Made by a program: the position numbers and the translations under genes
Notes under the pieces: model-generated
Database searches by the model: none
Told to the model about the DNA's origin: nothing
What the model saw: the letters and a program-made list of their open reading frames with translations, nothing else
Assembly (NCBI RefSeq): GCF_003568865.1
Contig: NZ_CP031115.1
Coordinates: 1,922,001-1,986,000, forward strand
DNA from: Rubrobacter indicoceani
Lineage (GTDB): Bacteria; Actinomycetota; Rubrobacteria; Rubrobacterales; Rubrobacteraceae
Direction of reading: 5' to 3'
DNA length: 64,000 bases
Part shown: positions 27,516 through 36,179 of the stretch, piece after piece
How positions within the stretch are numbered: position 1 is the first letter of the stretch
Layout: each line of letters starts with the position of its first letter

Positions 27516-29249
27516 TTACCGCCCCCGGATGATCTCGACCCCGAACCCGACCGGCCTGTAGACCCCGACCGCGACCCCGGTGAGGGGCTCGGACGCGAGC
27601 GCGACCCGCGCGGACTGCTCGTCCCAGAAGATCCCGTACACAACCGTTCCGCTCCCGCTCATCGCCGTCCCTATGGCCCCCGAGGCCAGCAGGACCCGCT
27701 CGTACTCGGCAAGCTCGGGGACTATCCTCGCCGTAAGCGGTGCGAGGTCGTTGCCGATGGAGCTCGCAAGCCGCGTCAGGCTCCCGGCCAGAAGCGCGGC
27801 CATCACCGGCCCGGAGTTTCCTTTGCTCTCTACGGTGTTGCTGTCGTATGCCCGGTAGACCTCCGCCGTCGAAGCCGAGGCTTCCGGCTTGACAAGTGCG
27901 ATGTAGTGTTCGGGCGGGGGCGGCAGCGCCGAGAGCTTCTCCCCCACCCCCTCACCGAGCGCGGTCCCGCCCGAGATGCAGAACGGTACGTCAGCCCCCA
28001 CCCCGACCGCGACCTCACGCAGTTCGTCTTCGGAGAGACCGAGAGAGAACAACTCGTTGGCCCCGACAAGAAAAGCCGCCGCGTCCGCCGAACCACCCCC
28101 GACCCCGGCCCCGGCCGGGATGCGCTTGGTAAGCTCCACCGCGACCGACAACTCCCGCCCGACCCGACCGGAGAGCAACCGCCATGCCCGGTGGATGGTG
28201 TTCTCGTCCGACGGCCCGACGTCCGCCCCCGGCGGCTCGACCTTCAGGCTGAAACCGGATCCCGCTTTCGTGAGGCTCAGGTCGTCGTGCAGCGAAATGC
28301 TCTGAAACACGGAACGCAGCTCGTGGTAACCGTCGTCTCTGACGCCCGTTATCTCAAGCGTGTAGTTCACCTTCGCGTGCGCCCGCAACAGTACGACACC
28401 CGGATTGTCCCGAACATCCATCCCCGTCTCACCCCCGACCTCTGTGCTTTCCCTACCCTGCAGGATACCCCGATAAAGCCGAACGAAGTCCTCCGGCGCA
28501 AGCTCCTCCGCCCGCACGTTCTCCCCGTAGCCGATCTCCCGCAGAACCGCCGCGACCACCGACCTCCCCCACGCCTCAAGGTTTTTCACGAGTCGTTTTC
28601 GCCGCGTCGCAAACGCAGCCAGCACGAGCCGCTTGACCTCCGCGTACTCCTCCAGGACAAGGCTGCTCTCCCGCCGCTTCAACTCAACGACTGCCGAGTA
28701 GACCCTCGGCGGCGGATCAAAAACCGTCGGCGGGACTTTGTGGACCACCCCGGAAACGGCGAGCAATTGTATCAATACAGCATAACTTCCGTAATCTTTC
28801 GTGCCGCGCCCGGCGGCCATGCGCTTTGCGACCTCGAGCTGCACCATGAAGCGCATTTCCCCGAGGTCCGGCGCTTCTTCCAGCAAGCGCAGGACAAGCG
28901 GCGAGGCGATGTTGTACGGGAGGTTTGCGATGAGTTTGTTCGGGGTCGGTGCGAGGTTTCGGTGGTCGAAGCGCAGGGCGTCGGCCCTGTGGACGGCAAG
29001 GTTTCCGGCCCCGGCGGTTGCGTCTTTCAGGTACGGCAGCACGTCGTCGTCTATCTCGACGGCGTGGACATAGCCTGCCTGTTCAAGAAGAAACCCCGTC
29101 AGAAAACCGCGCCCCGGCCCCACTTCGAGAACCACGTCGTCCCCGGTCACGCCCCGGCAGACGATGCGGGCGGTGTTCGGGTCTTTAAGGAAGTGCTGTC
29201 CGAAACGCTTCTTCGGATTTCCGGCGGGGGGGGGTCCGGTCGGGGTCAC
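27516..29249 (-). CDS. rsmA-ispE: Fused frame: 16S rRNA dimethyladenosine methyltransferase RsmA (KsgA) plus IspE kinase
   Basis: One uninterrupted frame of 577 residues carries two enzymes. Residues 10-262 are RsmA, which dimethylates two adenines at the 3' end of 16S rRNA: KKRFGQHFLKDPN, EVGPGRGFLT, NLPYNIASPL. Residues 286-577 are IspE, which phosphorylates CDP-methylerythritol in the MEP isoprenoid pathway: AHAKVNYTLEITG, PAGAGVGGGSADAAA, SGSGTVVYG. The linker is short and polar (residues 264-285). An internal ATG at 28421 (Met277) with a G-rich upstream region could allow separate IspE synthesis. The genes are usually adjacent but separate. It overlaps tatD by four bases. Confidence 0.9.
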   Translation of the reverse strand: MTPTGPPPAGNPKKRFGQHFLKDPNTARIVCRGVTGDDVVLEVGPGRGFLTGFLLEQAGYVHAVEIDDDVLPYLKDATAGAGNLAVHRADALRFDHRNLAPTPNKLIANLPYNIASPLVLRLLEEAPDLGEMRFMVQLEVAKRMAAGRGTKDYGSYAVLIQLLAVSGVVHKVPPTVFDPPPRVYSAVVELKRRESSLVLEEYAEVKRLVLAAFATRRKRLVKNLEAWGRSVVAAVLREIGYGENVRAEELAPEDFVRLYRGILQGRESTEVGGETGMDVRDNPGVVLLRAHAKVNYTLEITGVRDDGYHELRSVFQSISLHDDLSLTKAGSGFSLKVEPPGADVGPSDENTIHRAWRLLSGRVGRELSVAVELTKRIPAGAGVGGGSADAAAFLVGANELFSLGLSEDELREVAVGVGADVPFCISGGTALGEGVGEKLSALPPPPEHYIALVKPEASASTAEVYRAYDSNTVESKGNSGPVMAALLAGSLTRLASSIGNDLAPLTARIVPELAEYERVLLASGAIGTAMSGSGTVVYGIFWDEQSARVALASEPLTGVAVGVYRPVGFGVEIIRGR

Positions 29250-30025
29250 GCGTCGGTGGCCGGCGGGTCTGCGAGCCTGTCCAGACCGTAGAAAGCTCTG
29301 GCGTTCCTTGTCGTTCGCTCGGCAAAATCTTTTTCGCTCACCCCGAGCCTGTCCGCAAGAAACCGGGCCGTGTGAACCACGTTCTTCGGGGCGTTCGGCT
29401 TTCCGCGAAGCAGCGTCGGACTGAGGTACGGCGCGTCCGTCTCGACCATCAGGCGGTCTTCGGGGACAAGGTGGACGAAGTCGGCCGTCGGGTTGTTCCT
29501 GTACGTAACATTGCCGGTGAGGCCGATGTAGCAGTCGCGCTCGATCGCCTCGCGGAACTCGCTCTCGCCGCCTTCAAAGCAGTGCAGGACCGTTGGAACA
29601 CGAGCGGCCGTCAGGGCGTCCATCGTGTCGGAGAAAGCGTTTCTGGTGTGGATCACGAGCGGGAGCCGCACCTGGTTGGCGATCGAGACAACATCATCGA
29701 AGAGCGGTCGCTGCATCTCCTTCGGCCACTCGTTTCGGTAGTAGTCGAGGCCGACCTCCCCGAGTGCGACGATCCCGCCCGAGTGAGAGAGCTCGACGAG
29801 CGCGGCGAGGTTCTCCTGGGAGTGAGCGTCGGCGTTGTGCGGGTGGATGCCGGCGACGGCGTACACGCCGGGTAGACGCTCTGCAAGCTCGATGCCCGCG
29901 CGCGAATCGGCCACCGTCGTTCCGATGTTGACGATCGCCTCGACCCCGGCATCCCGGGCCTCTTTTACGGCCTCCTCGGGCGATACGTTCAGCCGAAGGA
30001 GGTGCGTGTGGGAATCGGTCAGCAT
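29246..30025 (-). CDS. TatD-family metal-dependent deoxyribonuclease
   Basis: A 259-residue amidohydrolase-fold enzyme with the N-terminal metal site TDSHTHLL (His6, His8), the bridging Glu in VALGEVGLDYYRN, histidines in PLVIHTRNA and VLHCFEGG, and the C-terminal ETDAPYLSP. TatD proteins are 3'-5' exonucleases or D-aminoacyl-tRNA deacylase-like; the exact substrate cannot be told from sequence. Its stop overlaps the RsmA start, a common arrangement. Confidence 0.93.
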   Translation of the reverse strand: MLTDSHTHLLRLNVSPEEAVKEARDAGVEAIVNIGTTVADSRAGIELAERLPGVYAVAGIHPHNADAHSQENLAALVELSHSGGIVALGEVGLDYYRNEWPKEMQRPLFDDVVSIANQVRLPLVIHTRNAFSDTMDALTAARVPTVLHCFEGGESEFREAIERDCYIGLTGNVTYRNNPTADFVHLVPEDRLMVETDAPYLSPTLLRGKPNAPKNVVHTARFLADRLGVSEKDFAERTTRNARAFYGLDRLADPPATDA

Positions 30026-30177
30026 CCCCGGATTATATCGTTCGTCGGCGCCGGGGAACCGCAGCGCATGCCCTCAGGTCGCCGGGGCCACGTTTCACGC
30101 CCCGCCTGAACCGCCCCCGCAGGGACCCGCGGAACGTCGGCTGGCGGACAGAGCGGTTCTCCGACGCCGGCCCGACG

Positions 30178-30975
30178 CTACTCGACAAGTCGGGCGTAGA
30201 CCTCGTTTTTCCGGCGCCCGGTCTCACCGGCGGCCCGGGCGGCGGCCCGGGAGGGTTTGTCGCCTGCGGCTGTGTACTCCCGGGCAAGCAAAACGGCCTC
30301 CTCGAGCGTGGCCGCCCGGGCCGCCGCGCCGCCGCGCACCACGACCACAACCTCGCCCTTCACGTCGCCGGAGAAGTGATCAGCCGCCGCGGAGGCGCTC
30401 CCCCGGAAGACCTCCTCGTGGAGCTTCGTAAGCTCGCGGCAGACCGCGACCGGCGATTCGGGCGGCAGCTCCAGAAGCGTTTTCGCCAGGCGCTTCGGGG
30501 ATTCGTAGAGGATGAAGGTCGTTTTTTCGGTCGAGATCCGCCCGAAGGTTTCCCGCCTTTCACGGCCCTTTCTGGCCGGGAACCCGACGAACGTTACGGT
30601 GTCGGCGGGGAGGCCCGAGGCGGCGAGGGCGGTGGTCAGGGCCGAAGCGCCGGGGAGGATTTCGACCTTCACCCCGGCTTCGAGGCACGCGGTGACCAGA
30701 GTGTGGCCGGGGTCGGAGACAAGCGGCGTCCCCGCGTCCGAGACAAGGGCGATGTTCTCGGCCTCCGCCCGTCCGGCGAGTTCCGGGGCGAGCCGCGCCT
30801 CGTTGTGTTCGTGGCAGGCCAGCAGCCTCGCGTCTATCCCGTAGTGCTTGAGGAGCTGTCCGGTCCGGCGGGTGTCTTCGCAGGCGACAACGTCCGCTTC
30901 GCGCAGGGTCCGCAGGGCGCGCAGGGTGATGTCTTCGAGGTTCCCGATGGGCGTTGGGACAACGTAGAGGGGCAT
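30178..30975 (-). CDS. rsmI: 16S rRNA (cytidine-1402 2'-O)-methyltransferase
   Basis: RsmI methylates C1402 in the ribosomal P site. The tetrapyrrole-methylase fold shows LYVVPTPIGNLEDITLRAL, CEDTRRTGQLLKHYGI, HEHNE, LVSDAGTPLVSDPG, ILPGASALTTALAASGLP and FVGFPARKG, all in the family order. The C-terminus is Ala/Arg-rich. It lies upstream of tatD with a 150-base gap that holds nothing I recognise. Confidence 0.95.
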   Translation of the reverse strand: MPLYVVPTPIGNLEDITLRALRTLREADVVACEDTRRTGQLLKHYGIDARLLACHEHNEARLAPELAGRAEAENIALVSDAGTPLVSDPGHTLVTACLEAGVKVEILPGASALTTALAASGLPADTVTFVGFPARKGRERRETFGRISTEKTTFILYESPKRLAKTLLELPPESPVAVCRELTKLHEEVFRGSASAAADHFSGDVKGEVVVVVRGGAAARAATLEEAVLLAREYTAAGDKPSRAAARAAGETGRRKNEVYARLVE

Positions 30976-30979
30976 GCTC

Positions 30980-31072
30980 TCAGACGCTTCGGACGCGGAA
31001 GCCGGGCGGTTCCCGGAAGGCCGGGATCATCTCCCGCCAGACCGCATTCTCAGATTCTTTCAGGAGGCTCAT
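30980..31072 (-). CDS. Possible 30-residue protein between recJ and rsmI
   Basis: The recJ stop TGA forms an ATGA overlap with an ATG at 31072 that opens a 30-codon frame ending four bases before the rsmI ATG. The product would start MSLLKESENAVWREMI and is partly amphipathic. The tight fit between two genes, and overlaps at other junctions in this window, make translational coupling plausible. No family is recognised, and short frames are common by chance at this G+C. Confidence 0.25.
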   Translation of the reverse strand: MSLLKESENAVWREMIPAFREPPGFRVRSV

Positions 31073-32727
31073 CGCTTCCAGTCCGCGATCTCAAGCTCCG
31101 CTTCGCCCGAGTACCGGCTCCGGCCGACGGTGAAGACCGCGTCGAACCGACCTTCGGGGATCGCCTCCGGGTCGCAGGAGAGCTTTGCCTTCGTGCCGCC
31201 TTCAAGGGTGAGGAGGTTCATGCCGGGCCAGATCTCCCTTGACGAAGCGACGGACAGCCCGCTCGCCGCAAAGACGGGCTTGTGGTTGCCACTCCCGAAG
31301 GGTGCAAGACGCTCGTGCCAGTCAAGAAAGCCGTTTCTCAGGGAACGGAGTTCAAGCTCCGCCTCGACCTCGATCGCGGGCTCGAGTATCTCCGGCTCTT
31401 TTTCGACCTGCAGCCTCACGGCCTCGTTGACCTTCGCCACAAACGGGTCGAAGCCGCCCGCCACGACCGAGAGCCCGGCGGCCTTCCGGTGTCCGCCCCA
31501 CTGATCAAGGTACCCCCGCGCGGCGTAGAGCGCGCCGTAGAGGTCCACGTCGGTCTCCCCGGCGCGGGCCGAGCCACCGTACGAACCGTCGGCCCGGCGC
31601 CCGAGTATCGCTGCGGGTCGGCCCACCGCGCCCGCCACCCGACCGGCGATAAGCCCGGCGAGGCCGCCTATCTCATCCGTAACGACGACCTTGAAGTCCT
31701 GCGCCGGGTCAACCTCCTCCATCGCCCGGGCGACCGCCGCCTGAGTGCGTTTCTGGCGGTCCTGGTTGAGCTGGTTCAGGTCGGAGGCGATGCGAAACGC
31801 CTCCCGGCGGTCGTCCGTAAGCAGCAGTTCCAGGGCGGGGCGGGGGTTCTTTATCCGGCCGATGGAGTTGATGCGTGGCCCGAGCCTCCAACCGAGGTCC
31901 TCCTCACCGAGCGCGCCCCGCACCCCGGCGACCTGCACGAGTGCGGCCAGCCCGGGCCGGGCCTGCCGCGCGTCGAGGGTCGCGTTCAGGCGTTTCAGGC
32001 CCATCATCGCAAGGGCGCGGTTGTCGCCGCGCAGGGGGGCTATATCGACGACCGTGCCGAGCGCGACAAGGTCGAGTAGCCGTCCGAGGCGTTTCTTTGC
32101 GTCCGGGTCGTCGAGTTCGCGGGCGACGGCCCAGGCAAGCTTCCACGCAACCCCGACCCCGGCGAGCGGGTCGTCCATATCCCAGAGTTTCGGGTCGAGA
32201 ACGGCGACGGCCGCGTCCGGGGTCTTCTCCGGCGGGAGGTGGTGGTCGCTTATGATCACGTCCATACCGAGCTCGCGCGCTATCTCGACCTCGCGCCAGT
32301 TGGAAATGCCGCAGTCGCACGATATAAGCAGGTCGACGCCCTCTGCGAACATGTCTCTTACGTACGGTTCGAGAAGCCCGTAGCCCGTCTGCCGGGTCGG
32401 CAGGCCGACCGTTACGTTGGGCGTGTAGTGCGAGAGCGCAAGGTACAGCACCGAGGCGGAGGTGATGCCGTCGGTATCGTAGTCCCCGAAGACCCCGATG
32501 CGCTCGCCGGACTTTATGGCCTGTGCGATGCGCCTCGCAGCGACCTTCCACGGTTCCTCGTCGGGGGGTCTGATGGTGGCGAGCGACGGCGAAAGAAAGT
32601 TACCGGCCTCCTCCGGCGTGATGCCCCGGTTTGCAAGGACGCGGGCGCACAGCCCGTCCAGGCCGCCTTTTTCCACAAGGGCGGAGACAACATCAGCGTC
32701 CGGTTCCATGAATCGCCAGCGGGCCAT
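31069..32727 (-). CDS. recJ: Single-stranded-DNA exonuclease RecJ
   Basis: Degrades single-stranded DNA 5' to 3' in repair and recombination. The DHH domain has IGVFGDYDTDGITSASVL (Asp82, Asp84), ISCDCGISN, IISDHHLPP (DHH 161-163) and LDLVALGTVVDIAPL. The DHHA1 domain shows the GGxxxAAG-type motif GGHRKAAGLSV, and an OB-like tail follows. At 552 residues it is near the compact RecJ core. Confidence 0.93.
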   Translation of the reverse strand: MARWRFMEPDADVVSALVEKGGLDGLCARVLANRGITPEEAGNFLSPSLATIRPPDEEPWKVAARRIAQAIKSGERIGVFGDYDTDGITSASVLYLALSHYTPNVTVGLPTRQTGYGLLEPYVRDMFAEGVDLLISCDCGISNWREVEIARELGMDVIISDHHLPPEKTPDAAVAVLDPKLWDMDDPLAGVGVAWKLAWAVARELDDPDAKKRLGRLLDLVALGTVVDIAPLRGDNRALAMMGLKRLNATLDARQARPGLAALVQVAGVRGALGEEDLGWRLGPRINSIGRIKNPRPALELLLTDDRREAFRIASDLNQLNQDRQKRTQAAVARAMEEVDPAQDFKVVVTDEIGGLAGLIAGRVAGAVGRPAAILGRRADGSYGGSARAGETDVDLYGALYAARGYLDQWGGHRKAAGLSVVAGGFDPFVAKVNEAVRLQVEKEPEILEPAIEVEAELELRSLRNGFLDWHERLAPFGSGNHKPVFAASGLSVASSREIWPGMNLLTLEGGTKAKLSCDPEAIPEGRFDAVFTVGRSRYSGEAELEIADWKR

Positions 32728-32793
32728 CGTGTCGGGCCTCTTTCAGATCGGGTTTTCCGGGATTATACAGAGCGGTCCGGACGCAACCTCTCG

Positions 32794-34104
32794 CTAGACC
32801 AGCGGCCCGAGGCTCTCGAGGGCGCGTTCCACGACCTTTGCGGCGAGCGGTCGGCGTTCCCATTCCTCGCGGGTCAGCTCCTCGCAGTTTGTCTTGTCGA
32901 GTTCAAACATCTCCTCCATGTCCGCCGCGAGCTTTTCGGAGTAGATCTCGAGGTTGACCTCGTAGTTTCCGAGCAGCGAGAGGCGGTCTATGTTCGCCGT
33001 ACCGATGGTGGACCACTTGCCGTCTATGGTGGCGGTCTTTGAGTGGATCATGATGTGCTTGTAGCGATGGATCTTCACCCCGACTTCGAGCAGCTCGTAG
33101 AAGTATCTTCTTCCCAGCCAGTCGGCGGTGATGTGGTTCGACTCCCTGGGCAGGACTATCTGCACGTCCACCCCGCGCCTCGCCGCCTCGATAAGCCCGG
33201 CGCGCATGGCGCGGTCGGGGATAAAGTAGGCGTGCGTCAGGTAGATATTCCTCGAGGCCCGGTCTATCGCTTCGAGGTAGACGGCCCGTATCGGGAAGAT
33301 CCTCATGTACGGATCGTTCCGGTGCAGCACGAGGTGTGAATTCCACGCCCGTCCGCCCGTCGGCTCGATGCGCGGAAGGTTTCTCAGGCGGTCGGCCCCG
33401 TGGTGGGTGTTCCAGAAATCCACGAAGGCGTTCTCTATCTCGTTGACCTCGCTCCCCCGGATGCGGAGGTGCGTGTCGCGCCACCCGGCGGCGTAGAGCT
33501 TGCCGATGTTGTAGCCGCCCATAAACGCCACGCGACCATCAACGCAGAGGATCTTCCGGTGGTCGCGGAAGATGGTGCGCGGGTTCACGAACTCGGCGGC
33601 GTGCTTCATCGGACGGAAGTTCAGGAGGTGGATCTCGTCCGGGAAGTTCTTGAACTCCCTGGAGACGACGAGGTTTGCGAAGCCGTCGAAGATAACGTAG
33701 ACGGAGACACCCTCCCGGGCCTTCTTCGCCAGCGCGTCCACGAACCGCTGTCCGAGTTCGTCGCCCTTCCAGATAAACGTTTCAAGGTAGACGTACTTCT
33801 CCGCGCCCTCTATCTCGCGCAGCATCTCCTCGTATAGTCGGACGCCGAAGGGGAACACCTTGAGTTTCCCCTCGCCTTGCTCGGTCTCGATCTCGTCGTG
33901 CTCGGCCCAGGGAAAGCCCTCGCCAGGGCCCTCGCGCCGTTTCCTTAACTGCGAGAGAAACGTCAGGACGGCGATGCTCGCGACCTGAAAGACGGTCAGC
34001 ACAACGATAAACCGCACGAAAAGCCCGCGGACGGCGCGGAGGATGCGCCCCACGCCGGAGAAGATCCCGGCGATGTCCCTGAGAAGCGAGATAAAGAAGA
34101 ACAA
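32794..34104 (-). CDS. Cardiolipin synthase-like phospholipase D protein
   Basis: Two HKD catalytic motifs are present: His182-Lys184-Asp189 (DHRKILCVDG) and His354-Lys356-Asp361 (IHSKTATIDG), each followed by a Gly-rich turn (AFMGGYNIG, STIGTANID). Residues 1-50 hold one or two membrane segments (FIVVLTVFQVASIAVLTFL). This is the bacterial Cls arrangement, joining two phosphatidylglycerols at the membrane. Its ATG directly abuts the stop of the DUF697 gene, so the two are coupled. Confidence 0.88.
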   Translation of the reverse strand: MFFFISLLRDIAGIFSGVGRILRAVRGLFVRFIVVLTVFQVASIAVLTFLSQLRKRREGPGEGFPWAEHDEIETEQGEGKLKVFPFGVRLYEEMLREIEGAEKYVYLETFIWKGDELGQRFVDALAKKAREGVSVYVIFDGFANLVVSREFKNFPDEIHLLNFRPMKHAAEFVNPRTIFRDHRKILCVDGRVAFMGGYNIGKLYAAGWRDTHLRIRGSEVNEIENAFVDFWNTHHGADRLRNLPRIEPTGGRAWNSHLVLHRNDPYMRIFPIRAVYLEAIDRASRNIYLTHAYFIPDRAMRAGLIEAARRGVDVQIVLPRESNHITADWLGRRYFYELLEVGVKIHRYKHIMIHSKTATIDGKWSTIGTANIDRLSLLGNYEVNLEIYSEKLAADMEEMFELDKTNCEELTREEWERRPLAAKVVERALESLGPLV

Positions 34105-34905
34105 CTACGGGTTCTCCCGACGATCGGCCTCGTTCCGAGCCGCCTCTTTTCCTTTCGCCGCGCGCCGCTCGCGCATCCGGTCCACAAAGCCCTTTGCCTC
34201 GCGGGCGGCGCGTTCGCGGATGCGCTCCATCTCTTCGGCCCCGACCTTCTGGTGGCCGCGCTCGAAATAGAGAACCGTCGCCCGGCCCATCGCGAGCGTC
34301 CCGGCGTAGCCGAGGGCCGCCGAGGCCGCCCAGCCCGCCACAGGAACGAACTTCGCCACCTGTCGCCCGACCGCCCGGAGCCCGAAGCCCGCCGCCAGGA
34401 CCCCGAAGAGTTCCCGGGCGCGCTGGAAAGAAAGCTCCTCGCCGTAGGCAGCGGCGATCAGGAGCACCATCCGGCCCTGGTTTGCCGTCATCACCGGAAG
34501 GTCCGCGCCGGGGATCGGCAGCGCGCCCACGACCGCGTTCTGGCGGGCGTTGTTGCGGATGATCTCGTTACACACCGCCCTCCTGAAGAACGGATATCCC
34601 TTCGCCAGCGGAACAAGATAGTCCTCTTCGAGGGCCTTGACGATCAGGCCCGCCGCCCCCTCCCCGGTGAGTTCCGACAGGTCGAAGTCCGAGACGTTCT
34701 CGATCCCCCGACCGGAGAGCGTGGCGCGAGAACCCGTAACGGTCAGCAGGATCTCGGCCCCGCGCATGCTTGTCTGCGCCCCGGTGAGCGCAACGAGGCG
34801 ATCCAACTGCGAAGAGGCGTCCCCGACCACCGCGAAAGTCGCCTGCTCACGGGCCGCCTTTCGCGTATCCCGGAACACGTTGTAGAGGCTTCTCAAGTTA
34901 TTCAA
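34105..34905 (-). CDS. DUF697 membrane-associated protein
   Basis: A 266-residue protein. Residues 1-110 are an alpha/beta region without a recognised catalytic motif. Residues 125-215 match DUF697, with the signature PIPGADLPVMTANQGRMVLLIA, then GVLAAGFGLRAVGRQVAKFVP and hydrophobic helices (AASAALGYAGTLAMG). The tail is Arg/Glu-rich. Many DUF697 proteins carry a GTPase domain; none is visible here. It is co-directional and coupled with the cardiolipin-synthase-like gene, which suggests a membrane role. Confidence 0.7.
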   Translation of the reverse strand: MNNLRSLYNVFRDTRKAAREQATFAVVGDASSQLDRLVALTGAQTSMRGAEILLTVTGSRATLSGRGIENVSDFDLSELTGEGAAGLIVKALEEDYLVPLAKGYPFFRRAVCNEIIRNNARQNAVVGALPIPGADLPVMTANQGRMVLLIAAAYGEELSFQRARELFGVLAAGFGLRAVGRQVAKFVPVAGWAASAALGYAGTLAMGRATVLYFERGHQKVGAEEMERIRERAAREAKGFVDRMRERRAAKGKEAARNEADRRENP

Positions 34906-34989
34906 CTTCTCACCTGAACTTTCTTATCTGAGATCGATCTCTCCCCGACGAGCCTCACACTATCAGGAACTCCGGCGGCGGGCCTGAAA

Positions 34990-35017
34990 TTGATTCCTGA
35001 CTTTTTTAAGCTATATT
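34990..35017 (+). promoter_or_regulatory. Promoter of the primary sigma factor gene
   Basis: TTGATT (34990-34995) and TATATT (35012-35017) lie 16 bases apart in a locally A/T-rich stretch unusual for this genome, 45 bases upstream of the TTG start. This fits a vegetative promoter reading into the sigma-factor gene. Confidence 0.6.
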
Positions 35018-35061
35018 ACGATCTAATATAAGGAAGGGTTTCGGCTTCAGGAGATCACGTT

Positions 35062-36165
35062 TTGAGCTTGCAGCCTCAGCGCGACTTACGGGATATAGCA
35101 GAAGTCCGGGAACTCTTCGACGCGGGTCGGGAGAACGGGGCGCTCGACTCCAGCGAGGTTCTGGAACTTCTTCAGGAAGTGGACCTCTCCACCGACGAAA
35201 TCCAGCGGGTCTACGGTCTTCTGCGCGAGGGCGGCATCGAGGTTACGGACGGCGGTTTCATCGCCGGAGTCCTTGAGGGCGAGGAAGAAGACAAGCAGAT
35301 AGTCGAGGAGATCGTGGACAATGACCTGAAGGCTCGCTACACCGGAGACGCGGTGCAGATGTACCTCGACGAGATCGGCAAGACCCCCCTCCTCACCAAA
35401 CCGCAGGAGATCTACCTCGCGAGGCGCATCAAGCGCGGCGACCGCCGGGCAAAGGCCCACCTTACGCGGGCGAACCTCCGGCTCGTGGTCTCCATCGCCA
35501 AGAAATACGCCGGACGCGGGGTGTCTTTGCTGGATCTCATCCAGGAGGGAAACATCGGCCTGATGCGGGCGGTGGAGAAGTTCGACCACCGCAAGGGCTT
35601 CAAGTTCTCGACGTACGCAACGTGGTGGATCCGTCAGGCCGTTACCCGCGCCATCGCCGACAAGGGCCGCACGATTCGCGTTCCGGTTCACATGGTGGAG
35701 AAGATCAACAAATACTACCGGGTCCACCGGTCGCTCTCCGCTGAACTGAACCGCGACCCGAGCGACGAAGAGGTCGCAGACCTGATGGAGATAGATGCCG
35801 AGGAGATAGGCCGCATCCGGCACGTCTCGCGCCGCTCTATCTCCCTCGAGACCCCGGTCGGGGAGGATCACTCCTCCGAACTCGGGGACTTTATCGCCGA
35901 CGAAGAGTCGGCCACGCCGCACGATATGGCGACTTCCTCGCTTCTGAAGGCCCGGATGCGCGAGGCCCTCGACGGCCTCCCCGAGCGCGAACGGATGGTG
36001 CTCGAGTACCGCTTCGGCCTGACGGGCGGCCAGCCGAAGACGCTCGAGGAAGTCGGGGAACGCTTCGACGTTACGCGCGAGAGGATTCGTCAGATCCAGT
36101 TGACCGCGCTCGCGAAGATAAAGAGCAGCCCCCACGCCGCAAGCCTGCGCGACCTTCTCGACTAA
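35062..36165 (+). CDS. Primary (sigma-70 family) RNA polymerase sigma factor
   Basis: The 367-residue protein has a short region 1.1-like N-terminus ([21 protein letters not shown]), region 1.2 ([15 protein letters not shown]), region 2 ([34 protein letters not shown]), region 3 ([17 protein letters not shown]) and region 4 with helix-turn-helix ([20 protein letters not shown]). The region 2.3-2.4 and 4.2 sequences match housekeeping sigma factors, so this is probably RpoD/SigA or a close principal-like paralogue. TTG start with AGGAG eight bases upstream. Confidence 0.9.
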   Translation: MSLQPQRDLRDIAEVRELFDAGRENGALDSSEVLELLQEVDLSTDEIQRVYGLLREGGIEVTDGGFIAGVLEGEEEDKQIVEEIVDNDLKARYTGDAVQMYLDEIGKTPLLTKPQEIYLARRIKRGDRRAKAHLTRANLRLVVSIAKKYAGRGVSLLDLIQEGNIGLMRAVEKFDHRKGFKFSTYATWWIRQAVTRAIADKGRTIRVPVHMVEKINKYYRVHRSLSAELNRDPSDEEVADLMEIDAEEIGRIRHVSRRSISLETPVGEDHSSELGDFIADEESATPHDMATSSLLKARMREALDGLPERERMVLEYRFGLTGGQPKTLEEVGERFDVTRERIRQIQLTALAKIKSSPHAASLRDLLD

Positions 36166-36179
36166 AGGACTTTCCGGGG

